A stretch of 64,000 bases of DNA from Pantoea endophytica (lineage in GTDB: Bacteria > Pseudomonadota > Gammaproteobacteria > Enterobacterales > Enterobacteriaceae), in contig NZ_PJRT01000005.1 in the NCBI RefSeq assembly GCF_002858935.1, forward strand, positions 434,001-498,000. The letters run 5' to 3'. The notes beneath the pieces are model-generated. The model made no database searches. It worked only from the letters and a program-made list of their open reading frames with translations, and was not told the origin of the DNA. The position numbers were made by a program, and so were the translations under genes. How positions within the stretch are numbered: the stretch's first letter is position 1; each line of letters opens with the position of its first letter. This document shows positions 25,215-35,109 of the stretch, piece by piece.

Positions 25215-25721
25215 TTAGTGGGTGCCGCCAAGAGTCACGATGGCGCGTTGGCTTTGATCGCCAAAAACCAATCTTTCAATGACAAACAGCAGGGTGAAAA
25301 TCGCGCCGATTGGGATCGGCAGATACATTTCGCCATAGGTCACCACCGGTAGTGAGGCCAGCGTTTGCACCCACATCGCTTCACACAGGTTGTAACTGGC
25401 GCGGAAAATCACCAGACAGGTGATGATCATCAGCGCGTCAGACAACTTGAGCAGCCAGCGCTGATTCACCGGCGAGAGCCGGTCGGTCATCATCGAGACG
25501 CAAATATGCGTACCGGCGCGGAACCCGACTGGCGCACCAATAAAGGTAAAGATGATCATGCAAATGATGGCGACCGGTTCTGGCCAGGATAACGCGTCGT
25601 TCAGCACATAGCGGGTGAAAATCCCGATGGGAATCACCGTCACCATAATCAACAAGGCAACGGCGGCGATCGCCATGCACAGCAAATAAAGCCCATCCAT
25701 CAGACGAGAGTATGCAGTCAT
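25215..25721 (-). CDS. TRAP transporter small permease, DctQ type
   Basis: A four-helix membrane subunit that pairs with DctM. Helices lie near the N-terminus (LYLLCMAIAAVALLIMVTVI), around DALSWPEPVAIICMIIFTFIG, and two more in the second half. I start it at 25721, where AGGT precedes at a workable distance; the in-frame ATG at 25754 would add an unlikely 11 residues. About 168 residues, a normal size for the family. Confidence 0.88.
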   Translation of the reverse strand: MTAYSRLMDGLYLLCMAIAAVALLIMVTVIPIGIFTRYVLNDALSWPEPVAIICMIIFTFIGAPVGFRAGTHICVSMMTDRLSPVNQRWLLKLSDALMIITCLVIFRASYNLCEAMWVQTLASLPVVTYGEMYLPIPIGAIFTLLFVIERLVFGDQSQRAIVTLGGTH

Positions 25722-25769
25722 AATGTTTACCTGATTAAAACGCCACGTAGGCACGTGGCGTGGGGAGGA

Positions 25770-26747
25770 TTACTTCACATCAGCAATTTGTTTCATCAAA
25801 TCCTGATATTTCCCGCCAAACTGATCGCGCACTGGCTGGGTGGCTTTCATGAAGGTTTCACGATCGGTTTCCTGGAAGGTCACGCCACCGGCTTTCATCT
25901 TCTCGATGGATTGTTGGGTGTAAGTTGCCCAGAGCTGACGCTCTTCCTCCTGCGCCTCTTTGCCTAATTTCTTCAGCAACGCCTGGTCGTCAGCCGAGAG
26001 GCGATTCCACAACGGTTTAGAGTAGAGAATCATTTCAGGCTGAATGAAGTGGCCGGTGAGGGTGTAGTACTTAGCGACGGGCATATAGTTGTGGGCAACA
26101 AAGGTTGGCGGGTTGTTTTCAGTGCCATCCACCACGCCGGTTTGCATGGCGCTAAACACTTCGCTCACGCCCATTGCCACCGGGTTTGCGCCCATGGCTT
26201 TTAAGGTCGCCAACGAAATCGCACTGTTTTGCACGCGGATTTTCATACCCTTAAGATCGTCGGGTTTGGCAATCGGCTTTTTGGTGATCATGTTGCGCAC
26301 ACCGGCGTCGGTCCAGCCGAGGAATATCATGCGGGCGTTAGGATCGTTATCGAATTTCTCGACGATATTTTTCCCGATATCACCATCAAGCACCTTGTGC
26401 ATATGATCCTCATCGCGAAAAACATACGGCAAGGTTAATACGCTGGTTTCTGGCGCGATGGTGGTGACCGGTGCCAGCGAAACACGGATCATGTCAATGG
26501 CGCCCAGTTGCACCTGCTGCAGCGTCTGGTCTTCATCGCCGAGTACGCCACCGGCGTAAACCTTCATTTCTAATCGGCCATCAGTGGCTTTTTTTAGCTT
26601 CTCGCCCATGTGTTCAAGCGCCACCACGGTGGGATAACCCGCCGGTTGAACTTCGGCCACTTTAATGACCTTGGCAGAAGACACTGCCGGGCAAAACGCT
26701 GCCGCAGAGGATAACGAAACGACCAGAAGTAATTTTTTAAACGTCAT
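25770..26747 (-). CDS. TRAP transporter substrate-binding protein, DctP type
   Basis: Periplasmic binding protein, first gene of the TRAP operon. GGAG lies seven bases before the ATG at 26747, followed by a Sec signal (KKLLLVVSLSSAAAFCPAVSSA). The family carboxylate-binding arginine should be the one in MKIRVQNSAI, and the motif AMQTGVVDGTENNPPTF is typical. This resembles the uronate- and sugar-acid-binding branch, but that is uncertain. Nothing in the neighbourhood encodes a matching catabolic enzyme. Confidence 0.88.
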   Translation of the reverse strand: MTFKKLLLVVSLSSAAAFCPAVSSAKVIKVAEVQPAGYPTVVALEHMGEKLKKATDGRLEMKVYAGGVLGDEDQTLQQVQLGAIDMIRVSLAPVTTIAPETSVLTLPYVFRDEDHMHKVLDGDIGKNIVEKFDNDPNARMIFLGWTDAGVRNMITKKPIAKPDDLKGMKIRVQNSAISLATLKAMGANPVAMGVSEVFSAMQTGVVDGTENNPPTFVAHNYMPVAKYYTLTGHFIQPEMILYSKPLWNRLSADDQALLKKLGKEAQEEERQLWATYTQQSIEKMKAGGVTFQETDRETFMKATQPVRDQFGGKYQDLMKQIADVK

Positions 26748-27115
26748 GCTTTTTCTCCAGCTAAGGGGAGGCAGGAAGGTGCGGCGCATTAATTTGTCGA
26801 AGGATGCCGCGTGGTGTCAGCATAGAGAAAATAGTGGCTGGAAAAATAAGGGAATGGCGATTGGATGAATTACGTCACATTTTGAAACGATGTTTTAATA
26901 ATTTTATATTGAGTGTCACATTTTCAAAACATCACCACAACAATCCATATCCTGTGGGGATAATTATGTGTTTTCAAAGGAGTTTAAACCACATGGTCCA
27001 ATCTATCTCCCTGATATGCATAAAGTAAATATAGATACGACAATATCATGTTTTACGAATCCGCCTTCTCCGCCACAAACTACTCGCCATATTCATGACG
27101 AAAAGGATAAGGCGC
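26748..27115. promoter_or_regulatory. Divergent intergenic region between TRAP and monooxygenase operons
   Basis: A 368-bp AT-rich region that must hold promoters for both flanking operons. Two imperfect direct repeats beginning TCACATTTT stand at 26875-26892 and 26916-26933, about four helical turns apart. They could be regulator half-sites. No gene is supported. Confidence 0.4.
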
Positions 27116-28111
27116 ATGTCATACCGACTGAGTTTGCTGGATAAATCGCCGATTGCCGACGGAGAGACAGCCAGCCACGCGCTACACCGCACGTTACAGC
27201 TGGCGCAGCAGGCGGAAGCCTGGGGCTATCACCGTTTCTGGTTAGCGGAACACCACAATACCGATCGTCTGGCGAGTCCGTCGCCGGAACTGCTGATCGC
27301 CTGGATCATCGGCCAGACACAACATATTCGCGTCGGCTCCGGCGGCGTGATGCTGCAACACTACAGCCCTTACAAAGTGGCGGAAAACTTCAACTTGCTG
27401 GCGTCCTTAGCGCCGGGCCGCATTGACGTTGGGGTCGGCAAAGCGCCGGGCGGCTTGCCGCTCTCAACGCGTGCGTTGCAGCTCGGTGTGCATCTGCAAG
27501 AGAAAGGCAGCTTCGCCGAGCAATTGACGCTGCTGGATAGCTGGTTGCAAGTGCCGCCAGTGGGCGATGAAGAGATTCTGCGCGCTACGCCACAGCCGCC
27601 GCGTCCGGCCAATCGCTTCCTGCTGGGTGCCAGCGAAGAGAGCGCCAAACTGGCGGCGGAACTCGGCTGGCAGCTGGTGTTTGCGGCGCATCACAACGGC
27701 GATCCGCAACTGATGGAAAAAGTCCTTAACAGCTATCGCCAGCACAGCAACGGCCAGCGCGCGCTGGTGGCGGTGCAAGTGGTGGTGGCGGACTCGCCGG
27801 CGGAAGCCGATCTACTGGTGGATAACCTGCGCGTTTATCACGTCAACGTGAAGGATGGCCCCAGCGTTAACGTCGGCAGCGTCGAGCAGGCCGAACGCTA
27901 CGTGCGTCAGGGCGGTTATACCGATTACGTGATTGAACCGCGCACGCCATCGCTGCTGAAAGGCACCGCCGCGCAGGTGCATGCCAAGCTGGATGCGCTG
28001 CATCAGAATTTCGGCATTGAAGAATTCGTGATTGATACGCCGGTGGCTGAAGAGCAGGCGCGCGTGAAATCACTCGAACTGTTGGCCACTCACCGTTTAG
28101 TCACCGCATGA
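27116..28111 (+). CDS. Luciferase-like flavin monooxygenase, MsnO8 family (CmoO-like)
   Basis: A TIM-barrel FMN-dependent monooxygenase. It starts MSYRLSLLDKSPI, has HRFWLAEHHNTDRLASPSP, IRVGSGGVMLQHYSPYKVAE and PGRIDVGVGKAPGG, the signature of the MsnO8-type branch to which Bacillus CmoO (YtmO) belongs. I start it at 27116 because AAGG stands just before; the ATG at 27095 has none. It opens an operon that also has a second monooxygenase, a deacetylase-like M20 enzyme, an acetyltransferase and an amino-acid importer. Oxidative cleavage of an S-substituted N-acetylcysteine is the inferred role. Confidence 0.87.
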   Translation: MSYRLSLLDKSPIADGETASHALHRTLQLAQQAEAWGYHRFWLAEHHNTDRLASPSPELLIAWIIGQTQHIRVGSGGVMLQHYSPYKVAENFNLLASLAPGRIDVGVGKAPGGLPLSTRALQLGVHLQEKGSFAEQLTLLDSWLQVPPVGDEEILRATPQPPRPANRFLLGASEESAKLAAELGWQLVFAAHHNGDPQLMEKVLNSYRQHSNGQRALVAVQVVVADSPAEADLLVDNLRVYHVNVKDGPSVNVGSVEQAERYVRQGGYTDYVIEPRTPSLLKGTAAQVHAKLDALHQNFGIEEFVIDTPVAEEQARVKSLELLATHRLVTA

Positions 28112-28133
28112 TTCGCTGCTTCCGGAGGCAGGT

Positions 28134-29291
28134 ATGACGCAATTTAGCGAACATCAGCTGATTGACTGGCGACGTGAGCTGCACAGCTGGCCGGAGTTAT
28201 CCGGCCGCGAAGTCGAAACCACCGCGCGCCTGCGCCGCTGGTTACAGGACGCCGGTTTGCGTCTGCTGGATTATCCGCTGGAAACCGGCGTAATCGTGGA
28301 AGTGGGGCACGGCGACACGTTGATTGCGCTGCGCGCCGATATCGATGCGCTACCGATTCACGAAGCCACCGGACTCACTTACCGCTCGCGCAACAGCGGC
28401 GTAATGCATGCCTGCGGCCACGATGTTCACAGCGCGGTGATGCTGGGCGCGGCCTTGCAGCTGAAAGCCGTTGAAGATCAATTGCCGGGGCGCATCCGTA
28501 TTCTGTTCCAACCGGCGGAAGAGAACGCCACCGGCGCACGCCAGTTGATCAATGCGGGCGTGCTCGACAGTGTGCAGGCGATTTTCGGCATGCACAATGA
28601 ACCCGGTTTGCCGACCGGCACCTTCGCCACACGCGGCGGCGCGTTTTACGCCAATGCGGATAAATTTATCGTGCGCGTTTCCGGCAAAGGCGCGCATGCC
28701 GCGCATCCGGAAGAGGGCGTGGACAGCATTGTGGTCGCCAGCCAGATTATTCAGGCGCTGCAATCGCTCACCAGCCGCAGCTTCAATACGCTGGACAGCT
28801 TAGTGCTCAGCGTCACGCGCATCGACGCCGGCAAAACCTGGAACGTGTTGCCCGGCGAGGCCGAATTTGGCGGCACGGTGCGCACCCATGACAAACAGGT
28901 GCGCGCGGAGCTGGAGCAGCGCGCCCGCACGCTGGTGGAGAATATCGCCGCCGCCAACGGTGCCAGCGCCACCTTTAGCTGGCATCCCGGTCCGCCGGTG
29001 CTGGAGAACGATGCGCGCTGGGCGCAGTTTGCCAGCAATGTGGCGCAGCAGGTGGGCTACCGCGTGCAGACCGCTGAGTTACATCTCGGCGGCGAAGATT
29101 TCGCTTACTACTTACAGCAGATCCCCGGCGCGTTTGTCAGCATTGGCAGCGCGAGCGAATTTGGTCTGCATCATGGCGGCTTCAATCCTGATGAAGCGCT
29201 GATTGCCCCCGCTGCACACTACTTTACGCAACTGGCTCAGCAAGCGTTGCAGCACCTCAACGCGCGATGTCGTGACGCCATTCTGAACTAA
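28134..29291 (+). CDS. M20 family amidohydrolase (SndA-like deacetylase)
   Basis: A 385-residue metal amidohydrolase close to the one at 14946-16097. It has [20 protein letters not shown], the metal ligands in [20 protein letters not shown] and [15 protein letters not shown] stands five bases before the ATG. By analogy with Bacillus SndA in the S-(2-succino)cysteine route it would remove the N-acetyl group after side-chain cleavage, releasing cysteine or a close derivative. The paralogue in the other operon suggests two parallel substrates. Confidence 0.88.
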   Translation: MTQFSEHQLIDWRRELHSWPELSGREVETTARLRRWLQDAGLRLLDYPLETGVIVEVGHGDTLIALRADIDALPIHEATGLTYRSRNSGVMHACGHDVHSAVMLGAALQLKAVEDQLPGRIRILFQPAEENATGARQLINAGVLDSVQAIFGMHNEPGLPTGTFATRGGAFYANADKFIVRVSGKGAHAAHPEEGVDSIVVASQIIQALQSLTSRSFNTLDSLVLSVTRIDAGKTWNVLPGEAEFGGTVRTHDKQVRAELEQRARTLVENIAAANGASATFSWHPGPPVLENDARWAQFASNVAQQVGYRVQTAELHLGGEDFAYYLQQIPGAFVSIGSASEFGLHHGGFNPDEALIAPAAHYFTQLAQQALQHLNARCRDAILN

Positions 29292-29373
29292 CGCGATTCA
29301 CCCTTTAATTCCGGTTCTGTACGGCGACAGGCATGTCGCCGTCAGGCTGCGCCTTGGCAAAAGAGAGAACATT

Positions 29374-30687
29374 ATGACTGCAAGACAACTGCGATTGGGC
29401 ACCATTCTGCATGGCGCGTCCGGCAATATGTCCGCGTGGCGTCATCCGGCGGCACTGGCCGATGCCAGCATCAATTTTGATTACGCCAAACATATTGCGC
29501 GCAAGGCGGAAGCGGGCAAGCTGGATTTCCTGTTTGTTGCCGATGGCCTGTTTATTAATGAAAAATCGATTCCCCACTTCCTCAATCGCTTCGAGCCGCT
29601 GACCTTGCTGTCGGCGCTGGCGGGCGTTACCGAGCATCTTGGTTTGGTCGGCACGGTTTCCACCTCATACAGCGAGCCGTTCACCGTGGCGCGGCAGTTT
29701 TCCAGCCTCGATCATCTGAGCGGCGGTCGTGCGGGCTGGAACGTGGTGACCTCGCCGCTGGAAGGTTCGGCGAAGAACTTCTCGCGCCAGCAGCATCCGG
29801 AACACGCGCTGCGCTACCGCATCGCTGATGAGTATCTGCAAGTCGTGAAAGGGCTGTGGGATTCGTGGGAAGGCGACGCTTTCGTGCGTAATAAAGAGAG
29901 CGGCCAGTTCTTTGATCCTGAGAAGCTGCACACGCTGAATCACCACGGCGATTTCTTCCAGGTGCAAGGGCCGCTGAATATCGAACGCACGCCGCAAGGA
30001 CGTCCGGTGGTGTTTCAGGCGGGCGCATCGGAAGATGGCCGCAAGCTGGCCGCTAAACACGCCGACGCCATCTTTACCCATCAGCCGACGCGCGAAGAGG
30101 CGCAGGCGTTCTACCGCGATGTGAAAAAACAGCTGGTGGCGAATGGCCGCGAACCGGGCGATCTGCACATTTTCCAGGGCGTCGGTGTGATTGTTGGCGA
30201 CAGTGCGGAAGATGTGGAGCAGCAGTATCAAACCACCGCCGCGCTGGTTTCCATCAAAGATGCGCTCAACTATCTCGGTCGCTTCTTCGATCATCACGAC
30301 TTCTCACAATATCCGCTGGATGAGCCGTTCCCGGAACTCGGCGATATCGGGCAAAACAGCTTCCGCAGCACCACCGACGAAATCAAACGTAAGGCGCGCG
30401 AGCATGGCCACACGCTGCGCCAGGCGGCGCTGGAAGCCGCGACGCCGCGTCCGCTGTTCCACGGCACGCCAGAGCAGGTAGCCGACGGTTTGCAGCTGTG
30501 GTTTGAGAGCGAAGCGACCGATGGCTTCATCATTCAGGGCGGCACACCAGATACATTCGAACGCTTTGTCGATCGCGTGGTACCGATTCTGCAAGCGCGC
30601 GGTTTGACCCGCAGCGAATACCCCGGAACCACGCTGCGCGCCAGCTTTGGTCTGAAAGATCCGGTTAACCAATACACACAAAAATAA
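29374..30687 (+). CDS. NtaA/SnaA/DszA-type FMN-dependent monooxygenase (CmoJ-like)
   Basis: A 437-residue luciferase-family enzyme of the nitrilotriacetate/dibenzothiophene-sulfone monooxygenase branch. Features are [32 protein letters not shown], the region [16 protein letters not shown] typical of NtaA/DszA, and [15 protein letters not shown] near the end. It depends on an external flavin reductase, not encoded nearby. It corresponds to CmoJ (YtnJ) of the Bacillus operon. With the MsnO8-type enzyme it should oxidise C-S bonds in the imported compound. Confidence 0.88.
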   Translation: MTARQLRLGTILHGASGNMSAWRHPAALADASINFDYAKHIARKAEAGKLDFLFVADGLFINEKSIPHFLNRFEPLTLLSALAGVTEHLGLVGTVSTSYSEPFTVARQFSSLDHLSGGRAGWNVVTSPLEGSAKNFSRQQHPEHALRYRIADEYLQVVKGLWDSWEGDAFVRNKESGQFFDPEKLHTLNHHGDFFQVQGPLNIERTPQGRPVVFQAGASEDGRKLAAKHADAIFTHQPTREEAQAFYRDVKKQLVANGREPGDLHIFQGVGVIVGDSAEDVEQQYQTTAALVSIKDALNYLGRFFDHHDFSQYPLDEPFPELGDIGQNSFRSTTDEIKRKAREHGHTLRQAALEAATPRPLFHGTPEQVADGLQLWFESEATDGFIIQGGTPDTFERFVDRVVPILQARGLTRSEYPGTTLRASFGLKDPVNQYTQK

Positions 30688-30705
30688 AACTCGAGAATAA
30701 ACGCT

Positions 30706-31638
30706 ATGCAGAAAAAATCCCTTATTGCGCTGTTGTTGCTGGGCATGAGCAGCGCCGTATTCGCCGAAGATGTGGCGGTTAACGGTCAAAACATCAGTGT
30801 TGAAGCCAACAAAACGCCGATCAATACCGCGAAAAATGACGCCGCAGTGGCGCAGATCCCGGCTGGACATCGCTTTGCCGTGCCGGGTTCGTTCACCGTA
30901 GCGGTCGCCGCGCTGAATTCGCCGCCATTAACTGTATTCAGTGATGACAACAAAACCCTGCTCGGCAGCGAAGTGGATATCGCCCGCTTAGTCGCCGACA
31001 GCCTGGGTCTGAAACTCAACGTGGTGCCAACTTCATGGGAAGACTGGCCGCTGGGCGTGGCATCGGGCAAATACGATGCGGCGATCAGTAACGTGACCGT
31101 CACTAAAGAGCGCAAAGAGCGCTTCGATTTCGCCACCTATCGCAAAGATTCACTCGGTTTTTACGTCAAATCCAGCAGTCCAATTAAGTCGCTGACCAAA
31201 GCCGAAGATATTGCCGGACTGCGTATTATCGTCGGCTCTGGCACCAATCAGGAATCGATCCTGCTGGCCTGGGATAAAGAGAATCAGGCCAAAGGGTTGA
31301 AGCCGTTTACGCCGGTGTATACCAAAGACGATGCGGCCCAAACGCTGGCGCTGCAGTCAGGCCGCGCCGATGCCTACTTTGGTCCGAACGTAATTGGCGC
31401 CTGGAAAGCGGCGCTGACCAAGCAGACGCGTTTGGTTGGCAGCGTCGATGGCGGCTGGCCGAAAGCGGCGCACATCGCGGTGACAGTGAAGAAAGATGGC
31501 GGTTTAGTGCAGCCGATCAACACCGCGCTGAATGGCGTGATCAAAAACGGCGATTACGACAAGGTGCTGAAGCGCTGGGGTGAAGGCGTGGAGCGTATCG
31601 ACAGTTCAGAGATCAATCCGGCCGGATTGGGCGATTAA
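30706..31638 (+). CDS. ABC transporter substrate-binding protein, polar amino-acid type (first)
   Basis: Periplasmic binding protein of 310 residues. A Sec signal (LIALLLLGMSSAVFA) is followed by an N-terminal extension and a SBP_bac_3 domain with LLGSEVDIARLVADSLGLKL and DAAISNVTVTKERKERFDFA. It shares this layout and much sequence with the second binding protein at 33874-34779, so they arose by duplication. Bacillus tcyJ and tcyK are a comparable pair. Ligand inferred as an S-substituted cysteine or cystine-like compound. Confidence 0.9.
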   Translation: MQKKSLIALLLLGMSSAVFAEDVAVNGQNISVEANKTPINTAKNDAAVAQIPAGHRFAVPGSFTVAVAALNSPPLTVFSDDNKTLLGSEVDIARLVADSLGLKLNVVPTSWEDWPLGVASGKYDAAISNVTVTKERKERFDFATYRKDSLGFYVKSSSPIKSLTKAEDIAGLRIIVGSGTNQESILLAWDKENQAKGLKPFTPVYTKDDAAQTLALQSGRADAYFGPNVIGAWKAALTKQTRLVGSVDGGWPKAAHIAVTVKKDGGLVQPINTALNGVIKNGDYDKVLKRWGEGVERIDSSEINPAGLGD

Positions 31639-31647
31639 GGAGGCCGC

Positions 31648-32160
31648 ATGAGCGAGCAACTGTTCCGCGAAGTATCACCGGAAGCGCCTGAGCTGCAACC
31701 GATTTTGACCGGACTGTTTGGTGAATATACCGCGCGCTACGGCGCGTTCTTCACCAGCCAAAAAGAGGTGGAGCTGACCGAATGGTATTTACCGCCGCGC
31801 GGGCTGTTTATCGTGCTGGAGCGTGACGGCGAGATCATCGCGATGGGCGCGTATAAACCCTACGACGAGGTGACCGCTGAGTTTAAACGCATCTGGACGC
31901 GCAGCGATCTGCGTCGTCAGGGATTGGCACTGCTAATCCTGCAGGAACTGGAGCGCCGTGCGCTGCGTGCGGGCTATCAGCGCGTGTTTCTCACCACCGG
32001 TTTCCGCCAGCCGGAAGCGGTGAAGTTGTATATCGGCCACGGTTATCAGCCGCAGTTTGAGCTGCTGGAGGATATGGAGGTCTACAGCCAGCCGCCACAC
32101 GATGGACGCTTGCGCTTCCTGAAAGTGATTGATGTACATAGCGTGGCGCAGGCCAGCTAA
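31648..32160 (+). CDS. GNAT family N-acetyltransferase (SnaA-like by position)
   Basis: A 170-residue acetyltransferase with FIVLERDGEIIAMGAYKPYD, the acetyl-CoA loop RSDLRRQGLALLILQELERRA and RVFLTTGFRQPEAVKLYIGHGY. Located between a binding-protein gene and the permease gene, nine bases after the former. In the Bacillus ytmI operon an acetyltransferase (SnaA) N-acetylates S-(2-succino)cysteine before oxidation; this protein would play that part here. Similarity to SnaA itself was not tested. Confidence 0.85.
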   Translation: MSEQLFREVSPEAPELQPILTGLFGEYTARYGAFFTSQKEVELTEWYLPPRGLFIVLERDGEIIAMGAYKPYDEVTAEFKRIWTRSDLRRQGLALLILQELERRALRAGYQRVFLTTGFRQPEAVKLYIGHGYQPQFELLEDMEVYSQPPHDGRLRFLKVIDVHSVAQAS

Positions 32161-32169
32161 GGAGTTGTA

Positions 32170-33096
32170 ATGCGTAATGAACCACAACGTTTAACCGTGG
32201 TGCCGGCGCGATATCCGGCACGTACCGTCGGCGCGATTGTCGCGTTGTTTATTCTGGCCAGCGTGATTGATTCGGTTGCGTTCAATCCGCGCTGGGAATG
32301 GGGCGTGTTCGCCAAATGGTTTTTTGATCCGGTGATCCTCAGCGGTTTGGGGCAAACGCTGCTGCTGACGCTGTTTGGCACCATACTCAGCCTGATTTTT
32401 GGCGGTTTGCTGGCGCTGGCGCGTCTCTCGTCATCCTGGCTGCTGAGTACGCTGGCGTTTGGCTATATCTGGCTGTTCCGCTCGCTGCCGCTGATCGTGG
32501 TGCTGATCATCCTCTACAACTTCTCCTATCTGTACGACACGTTGTCGCTCGGCATTCCGTTTACCGCGCTGTCGTGGGGCCATTTCCAGACCATCAACGT
32601 GCTCGGCCAGTTCCCGGCGGCGGTGATTGGTTTGACGCTGGTGCAGAGCGCTTATAGTGCTGAGATCATTCGCGGCGGCTTTTTGGGTGTCGATCACGGC
32701 CAGTTTGAAGCGGCTTCGGCGCTGGGATTATCCTCCACGCGCCGTACCTTCCGCATCATTCTGCCGCAGGCGCTGCGCGCGATTATTCCTACCACTTTTA
32801 ATGAAATCATCAGCCTCGCCAAAGGCACCTCAATGGTTTACGTGCTGGCGATGCCGGAACTGTTTTACACCATTCAGATGATCTACAACCGCACACAGCA
32901 GGTGATTCCGCTGCTGATGGTCGGCGCGGCCTGGTATCTGATCATCACCACCATTCTGTCACTGCTGCAGCACAGCGTTGAGCGCTGGCTGGCGCGCAGT
33001 GTCACCCGTGAACCGCAGCCGTCGCGCTGGCGTCAATGGCGTAACCGCAGCGCCAAACCTGCAACCGAGGAGCTTTCCCATGTCCGAAGCCATTGA
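32170..33096 (+). CDS. Amino-acid ABC transporter permease (TcyL/M-like)
   Basis: Inner-membrane permease of 308 residues with the HisM/GlnP-type transport domain: [22 protein letters not shown] at the start, [16 protein letters not shown], and the EAA region [24 protein letters not shown]. The operon has only one permease, so a homodimer is likely. The C-terminus overlaps the annotated ATPase start by 17 bases. Confidence 0.92.
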   Translation: MRNEPQRLTVVPARYPARTVGAIVALFILASVIDSVAFNPRWEWGVFAKWFFDPVILSGLGQTLLLTLFGTILSLIFGGLLALARLSSSWLLSTLAFGYIWLFRSLPLIVVLIILYNFSYLYDTLSLGIPFTALSWGHFQTINVLGQFPAAVIGLTLVQSAYSAEIIRGGFLGVDHGQFEAASALGLSSTRRTFRIILPQALRAIIPTTFNEIISLAKGTSMVYVLAMPELFYTIQMIYNRTQQVIPLLMVGAAWYLIITTILSLLQHSVERWLARSVTREPQPSRWRQWRNRSAKPATEELSHVRSH

Positions 33097-33874
33097 TTAC
33101 CGCAATCTGCATACCGCTGGCGCCATTAGCATTACCGGCGTGAGCAAGTCGTTCGGCAAACTGAAAGCGCTGGATGATGTGTCACTGGAGCTGGAACCGG
33201 GATCGGTGACGGTGATTCTCGGGCCGTCTGGCTCGGGCAAATCGACGCTGCTGCGCACCATTAACCATCTGGAGCGCGTTGATGAAGGCTATATCCAGAT
33301 CGATGGTGATTACATCGGTTATCAGCGTCGCGGCGACAAGCTGTATGAGCTGAAAGAGCAGGCAATTCTGCGTCAGCGCATCAACGTTGGCTACGTGTTC
33401 CAGAACTTCAATCTGTTCCCGCATCTGACGGTGCTGGAGAATCTAATTGAAGCGCCGATTGCGCATCGTCAACTGTCACGCCATGAAGCGATTGATCGTG
33501 CGGGTGAATTGCTGGATGTGGTTGGCCTGCGTCACAAAGCCGATGCCTGGCCGCGCCATTTGTCGGGCGGCCAGCAGCAGCGTATCGCGATTGCGCGTGC
33601 CTTGATGCTCAATCCGCGCGTGATGCTGTTTGATGAACCGACGTCAGCGCTCGATCCCGAGCTGGTGGGTGAAGTGCTGGATGTGATCAAAAAGCTGGCG
33701 CGTTCCGGCACCACGCTGGTGATTGTCACGCACGAAGTCGGTTTTGCGCGTGAAGTGGCGGACAACGTGGTGTTTATGGTCGATGGACGCATTGTTGAGC
33801 AGGGCAGCAGTAATCAGGTACTGAATCAGCCGCGCCACGAGCGCACCAAACGTTTTCTGGCGCGGGTACTTTAA
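33080..33874 (+). CDS. Amino-acid ABC transporter ATP-binding protein (TcyN-like)
   Basis: Cytoplasmic ATPase of about 264 residues with Walker [10 protein letters not shown], signature LSGGQQQR, Walker [15 protein letters not shown] and switch [12 protein letters not shown] start at the ATG at 33080, inside the permease 3' end, where AGGAG stands six bases upstream. Its stop codon overlaps the start of the next binding protein by one base (TAATG). Confidence 0.93.
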   Translation: MSEAIDYRNLHTAGAISITGVSKSFGKLKALDDVSLELEPGSVTVILGPSGSGKSTLLRTINHLERVDEGYIQIDGDYIGYQRRGDKLYELKEQAILRQRINVGYVFQNFNLFPHLTVLENLIEAPIAHRQLSRHEAIDRAGELLDVVGLRHKADAWPRHLSGGQQQRIAIARALMLNPRVMLFDEPTSALDPELVGEVLDVIKKLARSGTTLVIVTHEVGFAREVADNVVFMVDGRIVEQGSSNQVLNQPRHERTKRFLARVL

Positions 33875-34779
33875 TGGAACGAGTGATTATTGCGGCGTTG
33901 CTGATAGTGATGTCAGGCGCGCCAGCCATCGCAGCAGAAACGCTGGATGCCAAAAACAACGAAACGCCGATCAATATAGCCGCGAATCCCCAGGCTATCG
34001 CGAAAATTCCGGCGGGTTTTCACTTTGTGAATCCGGGTTATTTGACCGTCGCCACTACGGCGATGAACTCGCCGCCGATCGGTTTGTGGGCGTCGGATAA
34101 TAAAACGCTGATCGGCAGCGATCCGGATATTGCGCGTCTGCTGGCGGACAGTTTGGGCTTAAAGCTGAAGCTGGTGCCAGCCGCGTGGGAAGATTGGCCG
34201 CTGGGTATTACCGCTGGACGGTATGACGTGGCGATGTTCAATATTGCCGTCACCGAAGAGCGCAAAAAGAAGTTCGATTTCGCCACCTATCGCGCGGATA
34301 ACCACGCCTTTGCGGTGAAAACCAACAGCGCGATAACCGCGATTAAGGGCCGCGAAGATGTGGCGGGTAAGCGCATCATTGTGGGTTCGGGCACCAATCA
34401 GGAGCGGATTTTACTCAGCTGGGATGAGAAGAACCGCGCGCAGGGCTTAGCGCCGGTGCAGCCGATCTATCTCAACGATGATGCGGCGGCCACGCTGGCG
34501 CTGCTTTCGGGACGTGCGGATGCAACGTTTGGCCCTCAATCATTGGCAGCATGGAAAGTCGCTTCGCGCGGGCAGACCAAAATCGTCGGCCACGGCCCGT
34601 TCCGCGCTTGGGTAGCGGTGACCACTAAAAAAGGTAATGGATTGGATGTGGCACTGCAGCAGGCAATTAATGGCGCGATTGCCAGCGGCGAGTACAAACA
34701 AGTATTGGCACGCTGGGGCGAACAGGAAGAGGCGGTGGAAACCTCGCAGGTAAATCCGCCGGGGATTGTTTACCAGTAA
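33874..34779 (+). CDS. ABC transporter substrate-binding protein, polar amino-acid type (second)
   Basis: Paralogue of the protein at 30706-31638, with a Sec signal (VIIAALLIVMSGAPAIAA), the shared extension (NNETPINIAANPQAIAKIPAG) and LIGSDPDIARLLADSLGLKL plus DVAMFNIAVTEERKKKFDFA. It is last in the operon and translationally coupled to the ATPase through TAATG. Two binding proteins feeding one permease would widen the range of ligands. A clear terminator follows. Confidence 0.9.
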   Translation: MERVIIAALLIVMSGAPAIAAETLDAKNNETPINIAANPQAIAKIPAGFHFVNPGYLTVATTAMNSPPIGLWASDNKTLIGSDPDIARLLADSLGLKLKLVPAAWEDWPLGITAGRYDVAMFNIAVTEERKKKFDFATYRADNHAFAVKTNSAITAIKGREDVAGKRIIVGSGTNQERILLSWDEKNRAQGLAPVQPIYLNDDAAATLALLSGRADATFGPQSLAAWKVASRGQTKIVGHGPFRAWVAVTTKKGNGLDVALQQAINGAIASGEYKQVLARWGEQEEAVETSQVNPPGIVYQ

Positions 34780-34805
34780 TTTTCTGTTCTGCTTAATTTT
34801 GCGAG

Positions 34806-34840
34806 AAAGCTCACGATGTGAAAGTTGTGAGCTTTTTTTT
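34806..34840 (+). terminator. Rho-independent terminator of the monooxygenase/ABC operon
   Basis: AAAGCTCAC pairs with GTGAGCTTT around a 12-base loop and is followed by a T run. It stands 27 bases after the last stop codon. Confidence 0.85.
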
Positions 34841-35109
34841 ATTTCATTGGGTTTTAGGTCGGCCCACATTAAATTGTCGGTAGATTGTTACTTGCTCAGT
34901 TAATTGATTATCTTCTTTGTTTTTTTGACAGTTATTTTTATTTTCTTATTCAAACCACTAATGTTTTTGAAAAAAACCGGTGTTAAGATGTTCAGGGTTT
35001 TGGGCCAGTGCGGTGTTTAACGTTTACCATTGCAAAAGGGAGTTTGATTATATGGCCTACCGTCAACCTGCATTACCCAATCAAAAATGAAAACGATTGG
35101 GGTGAAATA
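34841..35109. other. AT-rich intergenic region
   Basis: No gene supported. It probably holds the promoter of the following coiled-coil gene. An in-frame ATG at 35008 without a ribosome-binding site is unlikely to be its start. Confidence 0.4.
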
